Part shown: piece after piece, positions 15,588-24,813 of the stretch
Layout: every line of letters starts with the position of its first letter
Numbering within the stretch: the stretch's first letter is position 1
Assembly: GCA_016715825.1 (NCBI GenBank)
Contig: JADJXO010000013.1
Coordinates: forward strand, 62,001-126,000
DNA from: Nitrospira sp.
GTDB taxonomy: Bacteria > Nitrospirota > Nitrospiria > Nitrospirales > Nitrospiraceae
Direction: 5' to 3'
DNA: 64,000 nt
Program-made: the position numbers and the translations under genes
Notes under the pieces: generated by a model
Database searches by the model: none
Told to the model about the DNA's origin: nothing
The model's input: the letters and a program-made list of their open reading frames with translations, nothing else

Positions 15588-16490
15588 GTGAGATGGTTCG
15601 GACCATCTGTCCTCGTGGTCACAAGTTTCCTTCTTCTCAACTGTTCACTCGTGGAGTCGCCTAGAGAAGGACTCCCTTCAGGCTCCGCTCCCCCTGCCGA
15701 ATCGGTACGTGCGGCGGTTGTGAGCACGGGCAATTACCTGGAAACGTGCCGAGAAAAAGGCGTCCCAATTCCACCCGATTGGACCATCTCCTCCTCAGAA
15801 TGGAAAGGCCATGGCAACCTGCACACAATATTATTAACGCCGAACTCGCTCGATCAGACTCCGGTGGATGACACTTCGTTCGCGCGTGTCTGGTCCTATG
15901 CGTCACCGGATGTGCGAGGGGCCTGCATTGCCTTGGGAAGAAGTAGCGGGACGTTTCAGGTCATCTGTCAGAGTGCCATGACGGGACACGCCTGTTTTTT
16001 GAGCAACGACCCGAGCTCGCCGAGTACGAGGTGGAATCCTGAGACGGCTGAGGTTCCCATCGCTTCCCTCCGAGATCCGGTTCAGGGCTTTGCTCCTGAC
16101 ACCGTGGCCTGCACCGAATGCCATCGTGGCAATAACGCGTTTCTCTATGCACCCGACGATCCCACTTGGGCGACGGTACTGCGACCGGAACAACCCCGTC
16201 CGACTTTTACGACCAGAGTCGAGCAATCGTCTCATCAAGGACAACTCACGTTCGGATCCACTACCATGACCTATCCGCGCTTTATCCCCATCGGAGGGAC
16301 CTCCATGGTGCTCACGAATCCGCGACCACCAGGTCCCGCATGTTCGGGCTCCTGCCATGAGTTGCACGGTACGATCTTGCGAAAGAACCATACGACAGAA
16401 GGCTACGTGAAGGCTCCGCGGCCTATGGGCCCTCAGTGCGCGGCCAATTCACCAGATGATGATCCGACGAGGAATTGCTATCAGCGGTAA
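15588..16490 (+). CDS. Lipoprotein with c-type heme motif, unknown function
   Basis: I start the protein at GTG 15588 (MRWFGPSVLV) because GGAGG stands 11 bases upstream and the next residues form a lipoprotein signal ending in LLLNC (Cys19); an open frame extends upstream without meaning. The 300-residue product has one CxxCH site (CTECH, residues 175-179) and a CxxxCH (CSGSCH, about 252-257), so it may bind one or two hemes outside the cytoplasm. The region between (GNNAFLYAPDDPTWATVLRP) is typical of poorly defined multiheme-like lipoproteins. It has no operon partners, and I do not recognise a named family. Confidence 0.65.
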   Translation: MRWFGPSVLVVTSFLLLNCSLVESPREGLPSGSAPPAESVRAAVVSTGNYLETCREKGVPIPPDWTISSSEWKGHGNLHTILLTPNSLDQTPVDDTSFARVWSYASPDVRGACIALGRSSGTFQVICQSAMTGHACFLSNDPSSPSTRWNPETAEVPIASLRDPVQGFAPDTVACTECHRGNNAFLYAPDDPTWATVLRPEQPRPTFTTRVEQSSHQGQLTFGSTTMTYPRFIPIGGTSMVLTNPRPPGPACSGSCHELHGTILRKNHTTEGYVKAPRPMGPQCAANSPDDDPTRNCYQR

Positions 16491-16548
16491 CTTATTGTTA
16501 TCTAAGCATGAATTGATCTTTCGTTTGAAGCGCATGTAGAGTGAATCC

Positions 16549-16779
16549 ATGCCGTCTTCCAGATCCAGCGCTCCTAAGAATTGGCGTCTGAACGCCATCA
16601 TTGCGCGGTCGGTCGGTATTGTGGCTATCGCGCTCGGGTTCGTACTCGGCATGTACGGGCTGGATCATCCCGATTCCCATTGGCTCCGAACCGCCTTGGG
16701 GTTACTGGTGACCGGTATGGTGGCTCAAGGGTATGCGCTCTACTGTTCCATCAAGGTGATGCGGGAGCGGAACTCCTGA
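16549..16779 (+). CDS. Small two-helix membrane protein
   Basis: This 76-residue protein has two hydrophobic segments (about residues 18-36, IIARSVGIVAIALGFVLGM, and 46-68, TALGLLVTGMVAQGYALYCSI) with a short loop and a charged end. No family is recognised. The Shine-Dalgarno is weak. The two-helix pattern with Arg/Lys-rich ends supports a real protein more than its codons do. Confidence 0.55.
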   Translation: MPSSRSSAPKNWRLNAIIARSVGIVAIALGFVLGMYGLDHPDSHWLRTALGLLVTGMVAQGYALYCSIKVMRERNS

Positions 16780-16823
16780 CGTCTGATTCACCTGACTTTA
16801 TTTTTCCTGTCGGCTGAATATCG

Positions 16824-17252
16824 TCACGAGATTGCGTTAGCGGAGGAAATGGCCAATTGATGGCGGTGGGTATCGACGCCGTGCTTGAATCGTGACACGA
16901 GCCCCTGCGCATTGAATCGCCACACGTGGATCTCGTCTGTTTCAACGACCTGTGCTCCCGTCGCACGAACCGTAAACTCCACATCGAGCAACACCACGAC
17001 AACCTGTCCACCGTCGAGAAAGGTGTGCGGAAGGAAGCGCTTCATATCGATGGCGGCCAAACTTTGAAAAAACGCCGCGACGTTTTGGCGTCCCGTTCTT
17101 GGCTGCAGCCAGGGAACAGAGGTTGAGGAGTTCGAATACTCCCATTCCACATCCTCGGACAGCTTGGATAGGATCGCCTCGATTCGGCCCTCTCCAAATG
17201 AGGCGTATATCTCCTTGACCGTATCAAGCGGAGTCACCGCTTTCGCTCCCAT
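16824..17252 (-). CDS. SnoaL-like/NTF2-fold protein
   Basis: Starting at Met 17252 (MGAKAVTPLDTVKEIYASFG) gives 142 residues; the frame is open 12 codons upstream. The pattern AVTPLDTVKEIYASFGEGRIEAILSKLSEDVEWEY, then FFQSLAAIDMKRFLPHTFLDGGQVVVV and VETDEIHVWRFNAQGLVSRFKHGVDTHRH, matches SnoaL-like nuclear transport factor 2 proteins related to ketosteroid isomerase. These are small alpha+beta barrels with varied or unknown substrates. It is not clearly in an operon. Confidence 0.75.
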   Translation of the reverse strand: MGAKAVTPLDTVKEIYASFGEGRIEAILSKLSEDVEWEYSNSSTSVPWLQPRTGRQNVAAFFQSLAAIDMKRFLPHTFLDGGQVVVVLLDVEFTVRATGAQVVETDEIHVWRFNAQGLVSRFKHGVDTHRHQLAISSANAIS

Positions 17253-17323
17253 GACATCTTCCACTTCGACATGATCAGAACGACGCATTCACGAATCCAG
17301 AAGCCGACAACCCATCGTGAGCC

Positions 17324-17662
17324 TCATTCCTTCACTGGCTTCTCGGATTTTGCAGCGGAGGAGAATTGGACTTCCGTGGCTGTGAACTTGCCGTCTTTCT
17401 CCGTTACATCGACCGCAACTCGATCGCCCACCTTCGGGATGTTCTCTTCACCCTCCTTTCCTCTATTTTTATATTTTGTCTCAGCGACGGTGCCGATTGA
17501 GACTGTTTGTCCTTCTTTTGTCAGCACCTGAATCTCAGCCGTGTCGAAGGCCGTAATCGTACCAAAGACATGCTTCGCTTTCCCATGCGCAGCGGCGATC
17601 CCAGGCACAAGTAAGGTCAGCAGCAGAACCAGTGTTCCTATTCCCTTTACGATGTTGGTCAA
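17324..17662 (-). CDS. Exported small beta-rich protein (DUF5666-like)
   Basis: The 112-residue product has a signal peptide (IGTLVLLLTLLVPGIAAAHG) followed by an OB-like segment: HVFGTITAFDTAEIQVLTKEGQTVSIGTVAETKY, then IPKVGDRVAVDVTEKDGKFTATEVQF. Such proteins are found in the periplasm of metal-exposed and nitrifying bacteria; the role is unknown. The start of this gene lies 19 bases beyond the end of the cytochrome gene at 17682-18293 on the same strand, so they may be co-transcribed. Confidence 0.65.
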   Translation of the reverse strand: MTNIVKGIGTLVLLLTLLVPGIAAAHGKAKHVFGTITAFDTAEIQVLTKEGQTVSIGTVAETKYKNRGKEGEENIPKVGDRVAVDVTEKDGKFTATEVQFSSAAKSEKPVKE

Positions 17663-17681
17663 CGTTCCACCTCGGTTAATG

Positions 17682-18293
17682 TTAATGATGGTGTGCGGAA
17701 GATGGCGGATCAGGCTCTTCTCCTTGCAGAAAACGATCGATCTGCTCCTGTTCTTCCAGCGCCATTGGACTCACGGGATTATACCTCTCCATCTCCTCAA
17801 GTTCCTGGCCGGCAATACGTGGGAGATGACGAATAAAGTGTACCAGTTTCCAACTATCGAGATCCGCTTCGGGACGATCCTTCCCCCACGCAGGCATGCC
17901 GGTAAATCGAATGCCGTTTTGGATCATGTAGAACAATTCTCCATCGGAAAAGGACTGCGTTTCAGGTTGAGTCAAATCAGGTGTTCTTGGATAAAAATTC
18001 TGACCGATCTGGGTCACGCCTCTTCCATCATTCCCATGACAGATTGCACAGTGGTCCGCGAAGTGAACCCGAGCTTCTGCGAGGACCTCATCCGAAGCGG
18101 GAACGGGGTTCGCCATCTGCCTCTGATCGTTAGGGATGGCCAGGTGTCTAAGCTGTCGCGCGATCATCACTTCCAGCTCCATCGGTTCTTCTTTCGCACT
18201 AAAATGTGATTGCAGGAGGAACCAGAGCAACACAACATTTCCGATCACGACGAGCATTGCCGTCGCGAACACCACCCAGACACCTTTGGTCAT
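17682..18293 (-). CDS. Membrane-anchored monoheme cytochrome c
   Basis: This 203-residue protein has an N-terminal anchor (VWVVFATAMLVVIGNVVLLWFLL), a CAICH heme site (C82-x2-C85-H86) and a likely Met ligand in FTGMPAWG near residue 130. The sequence HFADHCAICHGNDGRG to LFYMIQNGIRFTGMPAW is a typical cytochrome_CBB3/class I fold. The C-terminus is His-rich (SSAHHH). It probably shuttles electrons on the outer face of the inner membrane; its partner is not evident. Confidence 0.85.
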   Translation of the reverse strand: MTKGVWVVFATAMLVVIGNVVLLWFLLQSHFSAKEEPMELEVMIARQLRHLAIPNDQRQMANPVPASDEVLAEARVHFADHCAICHGNDGRGVTQIGQNFYPRTPDLTQPETQSFSDGELFYMIQNGIRFTGMPAWGKDRPEADLDSWKLVHFIRHLPRIAGQELEEMERYNPVSPMALEEQEQIDRFLQGEEPDPPSSAHHH

Positions 18294-18845
18294 TATCGAC
18301 GCTCCACCATTGCCTCTTCCTGCAAGAGTAAATCCCCTGATCTCTCTAAGTCTACCTCATGGCTGAGAGAAACCTAAGGAGTGAGATCTAGCTCCTACCT
18401 CCCGTGGCCTCAAACAAATGAAGACGAGGCAACTTTCACACGGGATGTCAGATGCTCTCTATCACCTACTGACCTCACCATAGGAAAGCACTCACGGTCT
18501 AGCACTGAACGGGTACGAGCCCTGGCACACAATAAGACACAGCACGAGGAGGCTCGCAGCCACAAGCCCCATCATGCACGTCTGCTCTATCGGTTAGACT
18601 AAACCTCGGTTGCGCACAACGTCAAGGAAGCGAATGAGGCCGTGTCAAAACTCCACATCGCGCCTCCTTTCCGTAGATACAATGTTCGTCAAACTCAGGA
18701 ACGGAACGCTGAACTTGGAAGGAACCTTTCCGAGGGGATCAGAGTGGCAGGCGCTTCTTTCCTCTACCAAATTGGTCTGGGTACACGGTCCGACGTGAGG
18801 ACAGAGACTTCACGACGCGACGACTGGAATGCGCTCTACGCTGAT
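18294..18845. other. Gene-poor stretch
   Basis: I see no convincing gene in these 550 bases. Open frames on the plus strand lack family likeness and ribosome sites. A 19-codon minus-strand frame (18599-18658) has a perfect AAGGAGG in front but nothing else to support it. Confidence 0.4.
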
Positions 18846-19028
18846 TCACAGGTCTTTTCCGGACCTCCGGGTCGGCCTGACCAGAAATTGGAGCAGCTCA
18901 CCGTCCGTCGTTTTGGTCATTACCGTATGAGATCCTGACGAGGCTCGACGGCGCTGCCTCCACCCCTTGTACAAGAAGGCCGCGACCATCGTCGTCACCA
19001 TCCCGCTGGCTACCCACCATGCGATCAT
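18846..19028 (-). CDS. Small single-pass membrane protein
   Basis: A 60-residue frame starts at ATG 19028 behind a strong TGAGGAGGGT site (19031-19040). The first 20 residues (MIAWWVASGMVTTMVAAFLY) form one membrane helix followed by the basic patch KGWRQRRRASS, giving an inside-positive topology, then a polar tail. No family is recognised. The ribosome site and helix/charge layout are the grounds for calling it. Confidence 0.5.
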   Translation of the reverse strand: MIAWWVASGMVTTMVAAFLYKGWRQRRRASSGSHTVMTKTTDGELLQFLVRPTRRSGKDL

Positions 19029-19227
19029 GCACCCTCCTCAAGTTTCAGGCTCAATGCACCCCTCGCATCCCAATGATCCACGGATACGGGGTCTTACCAT
19101 ACACCAGATCGATGTGACACCGTCCTGTCCGAACGGATAGAGCCTATTGGACCGGATCAATGCTGCAACATGCTCACAGAGAAGAACCGCACCCCGAATC
19201 CGTTTATGTCACGAGAGGCCGACACCA

Positions 19228-20244
19228 TCATGCTTTGACGCCTTCCACGATGCTCAGCGGACATTTCGTCGGGACAATTCGGGTGAGTTTCAGTCCAGCC
19301 GACGCAAACAACGCCGCGAATTCTTGTTTGGTGCGCTCACGGCCTCCGATAATCAGCATTTGTATGTCGAGCAACTTGCCCCAGCTTGGGTCGTTCCCGG
19401 CTGATACGACGTTGTCGACGACCAGGACTTTCCCCTTCTCATTCATCGCGGCTCGACAATTGGCGAGAATCTTGACGCACTCTTCATCGCTCCAATCATG
19501 AAGAATGTACTTCATGATGTAGGCGTCTCCCCCTTTAGGGACGTCTTCAAAGAAGTCCCCTGATTCAAGTCGACATCGTGAGGCGATACCTTTTGCGGTG
19601 ATGTGCTTGTCGTTCTCGGCACGGGCAATGACAGCACTTTGATCGAACAAGATTCCCTTCACCGAAGGATTCGCCTTCAAGATCGCCGCAAGGAGACTGC
19701 CATGCCCGCCGCCGATGTCGACCACAGTCCGACCTTTAGGGAATTTATACGCGGTCGTGATCGCCGGATTTTCCGCCTGAGAAAGACTGGACATCGATTC
19801 ACCAAACACCTCAAGATCCTCAGGATGGCGCTCAAGATACTGGAAGATCGGCATGCCATGTGCTTTCTGAAACGGCATGTCACCAGTCTTGACCCCCGAA
19901 AGTAACTCTTTCCAGCTATCCCACATCCAGGATTCGTTGATCATCACGGCCCAGGCATGCATGGAATGTGGCACGCCGGTTCGCAGCGTAGCGGCAAGCG
20001 GCGTAAGCTTGAATCGCCGACCTTTCGTTTCTGCAAAGATACCGAGGCTGGCAAGTGCACGAAGAAGGCGATAGAGGGATCCCGGCTGCACACCGGCGGC
20101 CGATGCCAAATCTTCGATACTCCGGGAACCGCCTTTTAGTAGATCAGCCAATCGAAGCTTTGCCGCAACATGCACGAGGCGAGACGCCCAATAGCCAATG
20201 GCGAGATTCCTCATGAGTTCAGGTGGTGACGGCTTCCTGGGCAT
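19228..20244 (-). CDS. SAM-dependent O-methyltransferase (family 2)
   Basis: With the start at Met 20244 (MPRKPSPPELMRNLAIGYW) the protein has 338 residues. The N-terminal winged-helix dimerisation domain (RLVHVAAKLRLADLLKGGSRSIEDLASAAGVQPGSLYRLLRALASLGIF) and the C-terminal methyltransferase domain (VVDIGGGHGSLLAAIL, residues about 170-185; MKYILHDWSDEECVKILANC; VLVVDNVV) define the hydroxyneurosporene/plant-type O-methyltransferase family. The His in LHDWSD is the usual catalytic base. The substrate is unknown. It is a single gene without pathway neighbours. Confidence 0.85.
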   Translation of the reverse strand: MPRKPSPPELMRNLAIGYWASRLVHVAAKLRLADLLKGGSRSIEDLASAAGVQPGSLYRLLRALASLGIFAETKGRRFKLTPLAATLRTGVPHSMHAWAVMINESWMWDSWKELLSGVKTGDMPFQKAHGMPIFQYLERHPEDLEVFGESMSSLSQAENPAITTAYKFPKGRTVVDIGGGHGSLLAAILKANPSVKGILFDQSAVIARAENDKHITAKGIASRCRLESGDFFEDVPKGGDAYIMKYILHDWSDEECVKILANCRAAMNEKGKVLVVDNVVSAGNDPSWGKLLDIQMLIIGGRERTKQEFAALFASAGLKLTRIVPTKCPLSIVEGVKA

Positions 20245-20513
20245 ACAGCGCTCCTTCAATTGTCTCGATCAGGTCCCATCTGATTCAGCATGTTCGGCCT
20301 ACAACCTACCGGCCATACCTTCCTCGTGATTCGAAATCATGAAGGCGTAGCGAATCATGCTGGAGGAAGAGCACGGTGTCAAGACAGAACACGGTTCGGA
20401 TGTAACCCGTTTTTGAGGAAAGGCTTGGCATGGCGATAGCACGAGATGCGTAACGTGGGAAGATGCGATCGCCTGTGGCTCACTTGAGTACAGGTAGTGA
20501 GTGATCTTCACTT

Positions 20514-22019
20514 CTAGAACGGCAACACGTTTTTCACGTCCTGCTGCAACCTGACTAGATCATATTTCAGAAGAAAATTGATCCTGAACCCCTCTCCCGA
20601 CACATCGTTCTTGTTGACTCGCTGCCCCCACAGAAATCCTCCGCCGATCGTGATTCCTTCTGCGGGGCTATACATGAGATTACAATCGAGATACTGCGTT
20701 CTCTTGTAAGTATCAGCTGGAGACCCTTCCGTCGTATTGATCTGAAGAAACCCATAGGTCACGGTGGATCGCCACTGATCATTCCAGAAGTGTTGAATGG
20801 CCGCGTAGCCTCCGTACGCCGGCTGGGCGTTGAGAACTCCTGACGAGTCATAGCCTGCATCGAGGTTGAGATTCTTGGGGTCGATAAAATACCGTGAGAT
20901 TCCCTCACCATAGACCGCCTGAAAGACGATATTGTCCCTGCCCCATACTCTCAGCAAGCCTGATGCCATCACCCCGTATCCGAACACATGGTCCGATTGC
21001 CCTGAACTCGTCACACCACCGACACGACGAAACAGTCCCGCCGTATTGAAGTGATAATCATCGGTTTCATACCGATAGCGCACCACAAAATCAGGGAGAG
21101 GGCTCGTCGAAGAAACAGGCTGAGTTGTTACGGGATTCACCGATGGAATGCCTGACGAAGGTTGTTCGGCTGACACAGATACGGTGTGACCAGTAGCCAG
21201 ACGGTGCGTATATCGCACCTGCGGATTAAACTGGAAGATCCAGGAGTTCGGACCGTTGAAGTCTACGGTCTCAGGGATGACATCCGAATCGTGGAACGTC
21301 GTCCACGCTTGCCCGACCAGAATATTTCTCAGCTGGGCGTAGAAATGACGCAGACGAAACTCGGTGCGATTGCCGGGGCCGACGAAGTCGATCTCAACAT
21401 AGGTCCGCAAGACATCCCATTGGGTATCGGTCCGAAATTCAAGACTGAGTCGAGAGGCCCGTGCGGCCATATTGTAATTTGACACGTCCAGGTTCGGCGT
21501 CGGTATCGACTCGGGGCGAAACTGGTTGACATTACCGAGTTGGCTGAAATCGTATATTGCATCGGTTCTGAGATAGCCTCCCATCCGCATCATGGTGTGA
21601 GAACCGAGGATGCGGAAGAATCCTCGAAAAGCTGGATCAAATGGAGCATTGTCCAGTCGAGCATCTGCGTATGCATCTTCCGTTACCAGCTCTCGTTCCC
21701 GGTCGATGGCAGGAACGACCGTGTTGGTCCCCGATGAGAGCGGCTCCGCAGGCTTCGATTCTTTTTGCTTGATGTCCTCGACTGATTGTTCCAGATGCTT
21801 GACCTTGGCTTTCAATGCCTCTATCTCCAACTGTTGCGGAGACGGTTCTGGACCGTGAACCTCGCCACGATGGTCCTGCGCCAACACCGAAGCCGACATG
21901 CAGATTGTGGCGAAGACGATGACGATCGCCTGTGTGATCAGCGATTGCCGGAAAAAGAGGTTCTGGCCTCCGATAAGATCATGTTTCACCATCGCCACGT
22001 TTTGCCGTTCACTGCCCAT
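20514..22019 (-). CDS. DcaP-like outer membrane porin
   Basis: The 501-residue protein has a signal segment (LITQAIVIVFATICMSASVLAQ), a short coiled coil (PQQLEIEALKAKVKHLEQSVEDIKQKE) and then a beta-barrel with alternating aromatic strands ending in Phe (VKNVLPF). Coiled coil plus barrel, with MRMGGYLRTDAIYDFSQLGN, fits the DcaP trimeric porin family, which passes small organic anions. The start at 22019 is the first Met and has only a weak ribosome site. It is not in an obvious operon. Confidence 0.8.
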   Translation of the reverse strand: MGSERQNVAMVKHDLIGGQNLFFRQSLITQAIVIVFATICMSASVLAQDHRGEVHGPEPSPQQLEIEALKAKVKHLEQSVEDIKQKESKPAEPLSSGTNTVVPAIDRERELVTEDAYADARLDNAPFDPAFRGFFRILGSHTMMRMGGYLRTDAIYDFSQLGNVNQFRPESIPTPNLDVSNYNMAARASRLSLEFRTDTQWDVLRTYVEIDFVGPGNRTEFRLRHFYAQLRNILVGQAWTTFHDSDVIPETVDFNGPNSWIFQFNPQVRYTHRLATGHTVSVSAEQPSSGIPSVNPVTTQPVSSTSPLPDFVVRYRYETDDYHFNTAGLFRRVGGVTSSGQSDHVFGYGVMASGLLRVWGRDNIVFQAVYGEGISRYFIDPKNLNLDAGYDSSGVLNAQPAYGGYAAIQHFWNDQWRSTVTYGFLQINTTEGSPADTYKRTQYLDCNLMYSPAEGITIGGGFLWGQRVNKNDVSGEGFRINFLLKYDLVRLQQDVKNVLPF

Positions 22020-22361
22020 CGTGCTCTTCGCGCGAAAATTTCAGGAACTTCAAATATTTTCAGGTGCAAGCCAAGCGTTTGCTATCAAGAAACGCCGACC
22101 ACTCACTCGCGCTTGCCCCGTTGGAGCATACAACAAATTGACCCGTGCAGGGCCGTCACCGAATGAGACAACGTCCTCATAATCTATCCAAGTCTTGTTC
22201 CGGATCACGGCTGTAGAGGGGATTTTTGCCACCGGGGAATCATTTTGCTGAACCAAGGTATCTTCCTAGTTCATGTATGCCCCTTCGTGGTTCATCATGA
22301 GTATGAAAGAAACAGAATGGATATGAGTTGATATTCCGTCTTCACCACCAAGGAGGACACG
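22020..22361. other. Intergenic stretch without recognised features
   Basis: The gap between the porin start and the small membrane peptide gene shows AT-rich patches but no promoter or repeat that I can defend. It must hold the porin promoter. Confidence 0.3.
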
Positions 22362-22469
22362 ATGGACAAGGTTTGGCTGTATATCGGAGGGATGCTCATT
22401 GGCGCGGCCGCTATCGGCTACCTGGTTATCACTTTCGTACACAACACAGTTCCCCCTTATGCCTTTTAA
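22362..22469 (+). CDS. 35-residue single-helix membrane peptide
   Basis: ATG 22362 follows AAGGAGG at 22350-22356 with ideal spacing. The 35 residues (MDKVWLYIGGMLIGAAAIGY, then LVITFVHNTVPPYAF) make one membrane helix with small-residue packing motifs (GGMLIGAAAIG). Such tiny proteins often regulate or fit into membrane complexes. No neighbour indicates which one. Confidence 0.6.
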   Translation: MDKVWLYIGGMLIGAAAIGYLVITFVHNTVPPYAF

Positions 22470-22745
22470 GAAGATCACAGTAGCTGATCTCGTTGACTGA
22501 TTCAGGCAACCGGTCCAGTGGAACGATCGGAAGGGCAAGATGCCAAGCTTTATGGCACGATCCTCCACACTCCAGATCCCCTGGAATTCTGCATGCAAGA
22601 GAGTGTATCGGAGCAAATGCAGAGAGAGGGGTAAGGAGGGTGTGTTCTTTGATACAACTACCGTGAATCTAACTGAATTCATGAGGCATGATGGAAACCG
22701 GGAAGTCTCCGGTTAGACATGTGCAAGAGAATATGACCCCGTCAC

Positions 22746-23054
22746 GTGCCCATGCCCTATCTTACCCTGCATAAATTCTCGACACCTCCCGACCAGGAGC
22801 GGATCGCTCGCGACTGGAAACAGCGCGGCTACTCCTGCGATCTCTTCACCGATCCTCCCGACCGAGAGTGGAATGATTTCGTTCACACGACGAACGAACT
22901 CGTCACCGTCGTGGTTGGGAAGCTACGGCTGACCATCGGCGATGAAGAAATCGTTGCCGAGCCAGGCGACGAAGTGTTTATCCCGAACAACGTCCGCCAC
23001 TCCGTGAAGAATATCGCGTCCTCTACGACACAGTGGCTCTATGGCTATGACTGA
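22746..23054 (+). CDS. Single-domain cupin protein
   Basis: The 102-residue protein begins at GTG 22746 or, equally well, ATG 22752. The cupin fold is visible in ELVTVVVGKLRLTIGDEEIVAEPGDEVFIPNNVRHSVKNI, with His in the second motif; the N-terminal part (SCDLFTDPPDREWNDFVHTTNE) supplies a His in the first motif. It may bind a metal and a small ligand. It overlaps the end of the opposite gene by 10 bases. Function unknown. Confidence 0.75.
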   Translation: MPMPYLTLHKFSTPPDQERIARDWKQRGYSCDLFTDPPDREWNDFVHTTNELVTVVVGKLRLTIGDEEIVAEPGDEVFIPNNVRHSVKNIASSTTQWLYGYD

Positions 23055-23269
23055 GGTGGAACCTTGGACGACGGAGCGCAGGTATTGATTCCGAACAACA
23101 TGAACAACGGACAAAACCCCACCGCTCCGGTAAGCAGCAGGATGCCCCCGACGGCAAGAGCCGCATCTGCCATACCAGTCGAAAGACCCGCAAAGAGGCC
23201 GATCAAGATCGCCACTATTCCGATTCCGATCCGTATAGGCCGTTCAACTCCACCCACATTACACTTCAT
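23045..23269 (-). CDS. Two-helix membrane protein, DUF2892 (YgaP-type) family
   Basis: The 74-residue protein begins MKCNVGGVERPIRIGIG, the family's N-terminal pattern, with helices at about 13-30 and 38-58 and GFCPLFMLFGINTC near the end. The ATG 23269 follows GAGGTG. DUF2892 domains form the membrane part of YgaP-like rhodanese proteins; here the domain stands alone. Its role is unknown. Confidence 0.82.
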   Translation of the reverse strand: MKCNVGGVERPIRIGIGIVAILIGLFAGLSTGMADAALAVGGILLLTGAVGFCPLFMLFGINTCAPSSKVPPQS

Positions 23270-23355
23270 GATGACACCTCATTTTTAAACGGTTCTGACC
23301 GCAGAAGGGACTCCCCACAGACCTGCTCGTTGTCGAGCTATGCATCGCAACGATT

Positions 23356-23658
23356 TCATGACGTGATCTTTGCGGCAAGCACATCGACCTGTTCGATCTT
23401 CGGCGGTTCGGCCAACAGGTCGGCAGCCTTCGCCATCAGAGCCGCCGCAATTTGTCCACCAAGATGAGCCTTTCGACCTGCCTCATCGGCAAATGCATCG
23501 AAGATGCCGAATGTCGCCGGTCCCAACCGCAACGCGAACCAGACCACCGTCGCAGTCTCCTGATTGGCTAATGCCAGTCCACTTTCAAGAAAGCCGGCAA
23601 CCTCGGCTTCCTTTCCCGGTTTCGCCTGCAATCGCACCAACAGTCCAACTTTGACCAT
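23356..23658 (-). CDS. Antibiotic biosynthesis monooxygenase-like (quinol monooxygenase) protein, copy 1
   Basis: I start at Met 23658 (MVKVGLLVRLQAKPGKEAEV); upstream codons lack support and AGGAGG lies before it. The 100-residue ABM dimeric alpha+beta barrel shows VARL/VWFALRLGPATFGIFDAFADEAGRKAHL. Homologues such as YgiN oxidise quinols without a cofactor or have no proven activity. It is divergent from a GlxA-type regulator 107 bases away; the same pair occurs at 62.5-63.9 kb. Confidence 0.85.
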   Translation of the reverse strand: MVKVGLLVRLQAKPGKEAEVAGFLESGLALANQETATVVWFALRLGPATFGIFDAFADEAGRKAHLGGQIAAALMAKAADLLAEPPKIEQVDVLAAKITS

Positions 23659-23764
23659 GATATGCCTCCTGTTCAGAATGTGTGAGTCGTACCGTGCGCA
23701 TTCTAGCGTCGCCATCCTGTAATGAGCTAGTGGCAGGAATGACAATTATGATACAGTTCTCGCC

Positions 23765-24727
23765 ATGCGTCTTTGTATCCTGACGCTTCATGACGTCTTC
23801 GATACCGGATTGGCCGCCCTGCTCGACACCTTCAGCACGGCGAACACATTGGCGGAGTCCACCGGGACATCGCCGACGCGCTTCGAGGTGACGATCATCG
23901 GCGTCCGACCTCGCGTGCGCACAAGTCAAGGGCTGGCCGTACCAGTCCGGGCTGTGACACGACTTACGCGCCCTGATGTCGTCCTTGTCCCGGCCATCGG
24001 AGCGAAGATGCCGGAGACATTAGGCGTGGCATTGGAACGGCGAGACACGGCAGACGCACAAGCCCTGTTGCGCGATTGGTCTGCCGCCGGCACGCTCGTC
24101 GGGGCGGCCTGCACGAGCACGTTTATCCTTGCCGGGTCGTCCCTCCTCGACGGCCATCATGCCACGACGTCCTGGTGGCTCGCCCCGTTCTTCCGTGAGC
24201 GGTATCCGCGTGTCGTGCTCGACGAATCACGGATGATCGTTCCTGCCTCACGTTTAGTCACTGCCGGCGCTGCGCTGGCACACCTCGACCTGGCCTTATG
24301 GATCATACGTCGTCGCAGCCCGGCCCTGGCCACACTGACGGCTCGCTACCTCGTCGTTGACCCACGGCCATCGCAGGCAGCATTTGCCATCCCTGATCAT
24401 CTCGCCCATGCCGATCCGTTTGTCGAGCGGTTCGAGCGGTGGGCACGTCGTCGGTTGGCCGACGGGTTTTCTCTCGATGATGCCGCTCGTGCCGTCGCCA
24501 CGAGCCCACGGACGCTGACACGCCGCCTGCAATCCGTGATGGGGAAATCCCCGCTCGCATACTTTCAAGATCTTCGTGTCGAACGCGCGGTTCATCTTTT
24601 GAAGACAAGCAACAAGAGTGTTGATCAAATTGCCGTTCAGGTCGGCTACGCCAATGGGATCACGCTGCGAACACTCATCCGGCGCAAGGTCGGCCGTGGA
24701 GTACGTGAGCTGAGGGCAGGGACATGA
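23765..24727 (+). CDS. GlxA-family AraC-type transcriptional regulator, copy 1
   Basis: The 320-residue protein has an N-terminal DJ-1/PfpI-like domain (DVFDTGLAALLDTFSTAN, then VGAACTSTFILAGSSLLDG with the nucleophile-elbow Cys) and a C-terminal AraC HTH (FSLDDAARAVATSPRTLTRRLQSVMGKSPLAYFQDLRVERAVHLL). It most likely controls the divergent monooxygenase-like gene at 23356. It is complete, unlike its relative at 62950, which has lost one base. Confidence 0.88.
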   Translation: MRLCILTLHDVFDTGLAALLDTFSTANTLAESTGTSPTRFEVTIIGVRPRVRTSQGLAVPVRAVTRLTRPDVVLVPAIGAKMPETLGVALERRDTADAQALLRDWSAAGTLVGAACTSTFILAGSSLLDGHHATTSWWLAPFFRERYPRVVLDESRMIVPASRLVTAGAALAHLDLALWIIRRRSPALATLTARYLVVDPRPSQAAFAIPDHLAHADPFVERFERWARRRLADGFSLDDAARAVATSPRTLTRRLQSVMGKSPLAYFQDLRVERAVHLLKTSNKSVDQIAVQVGYANGITLRTLIRRKVGRGVRELRAGT

Positions 24728-24813
24728 TCATACTCCGGATCAGCAAACAGCCTCATAGGGCACTTGTCGTGCGACCAACCCAGGTGTAGCCTTCTGTTTG
24801 GAATGATTCACGG

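Noticed and set aside
18599..18658. 19-codon minus-strand frame with AAGGAGG in front
   Set aside because: Only the ribosome site supports it; no link to a downstream gene as a leader peptide was seen.
22266..22682. 138-codon minus-strand frame
   Set aside because: It covers the well-supported 35-residue gene on the other strand, and has no ribosome site or family pattern.
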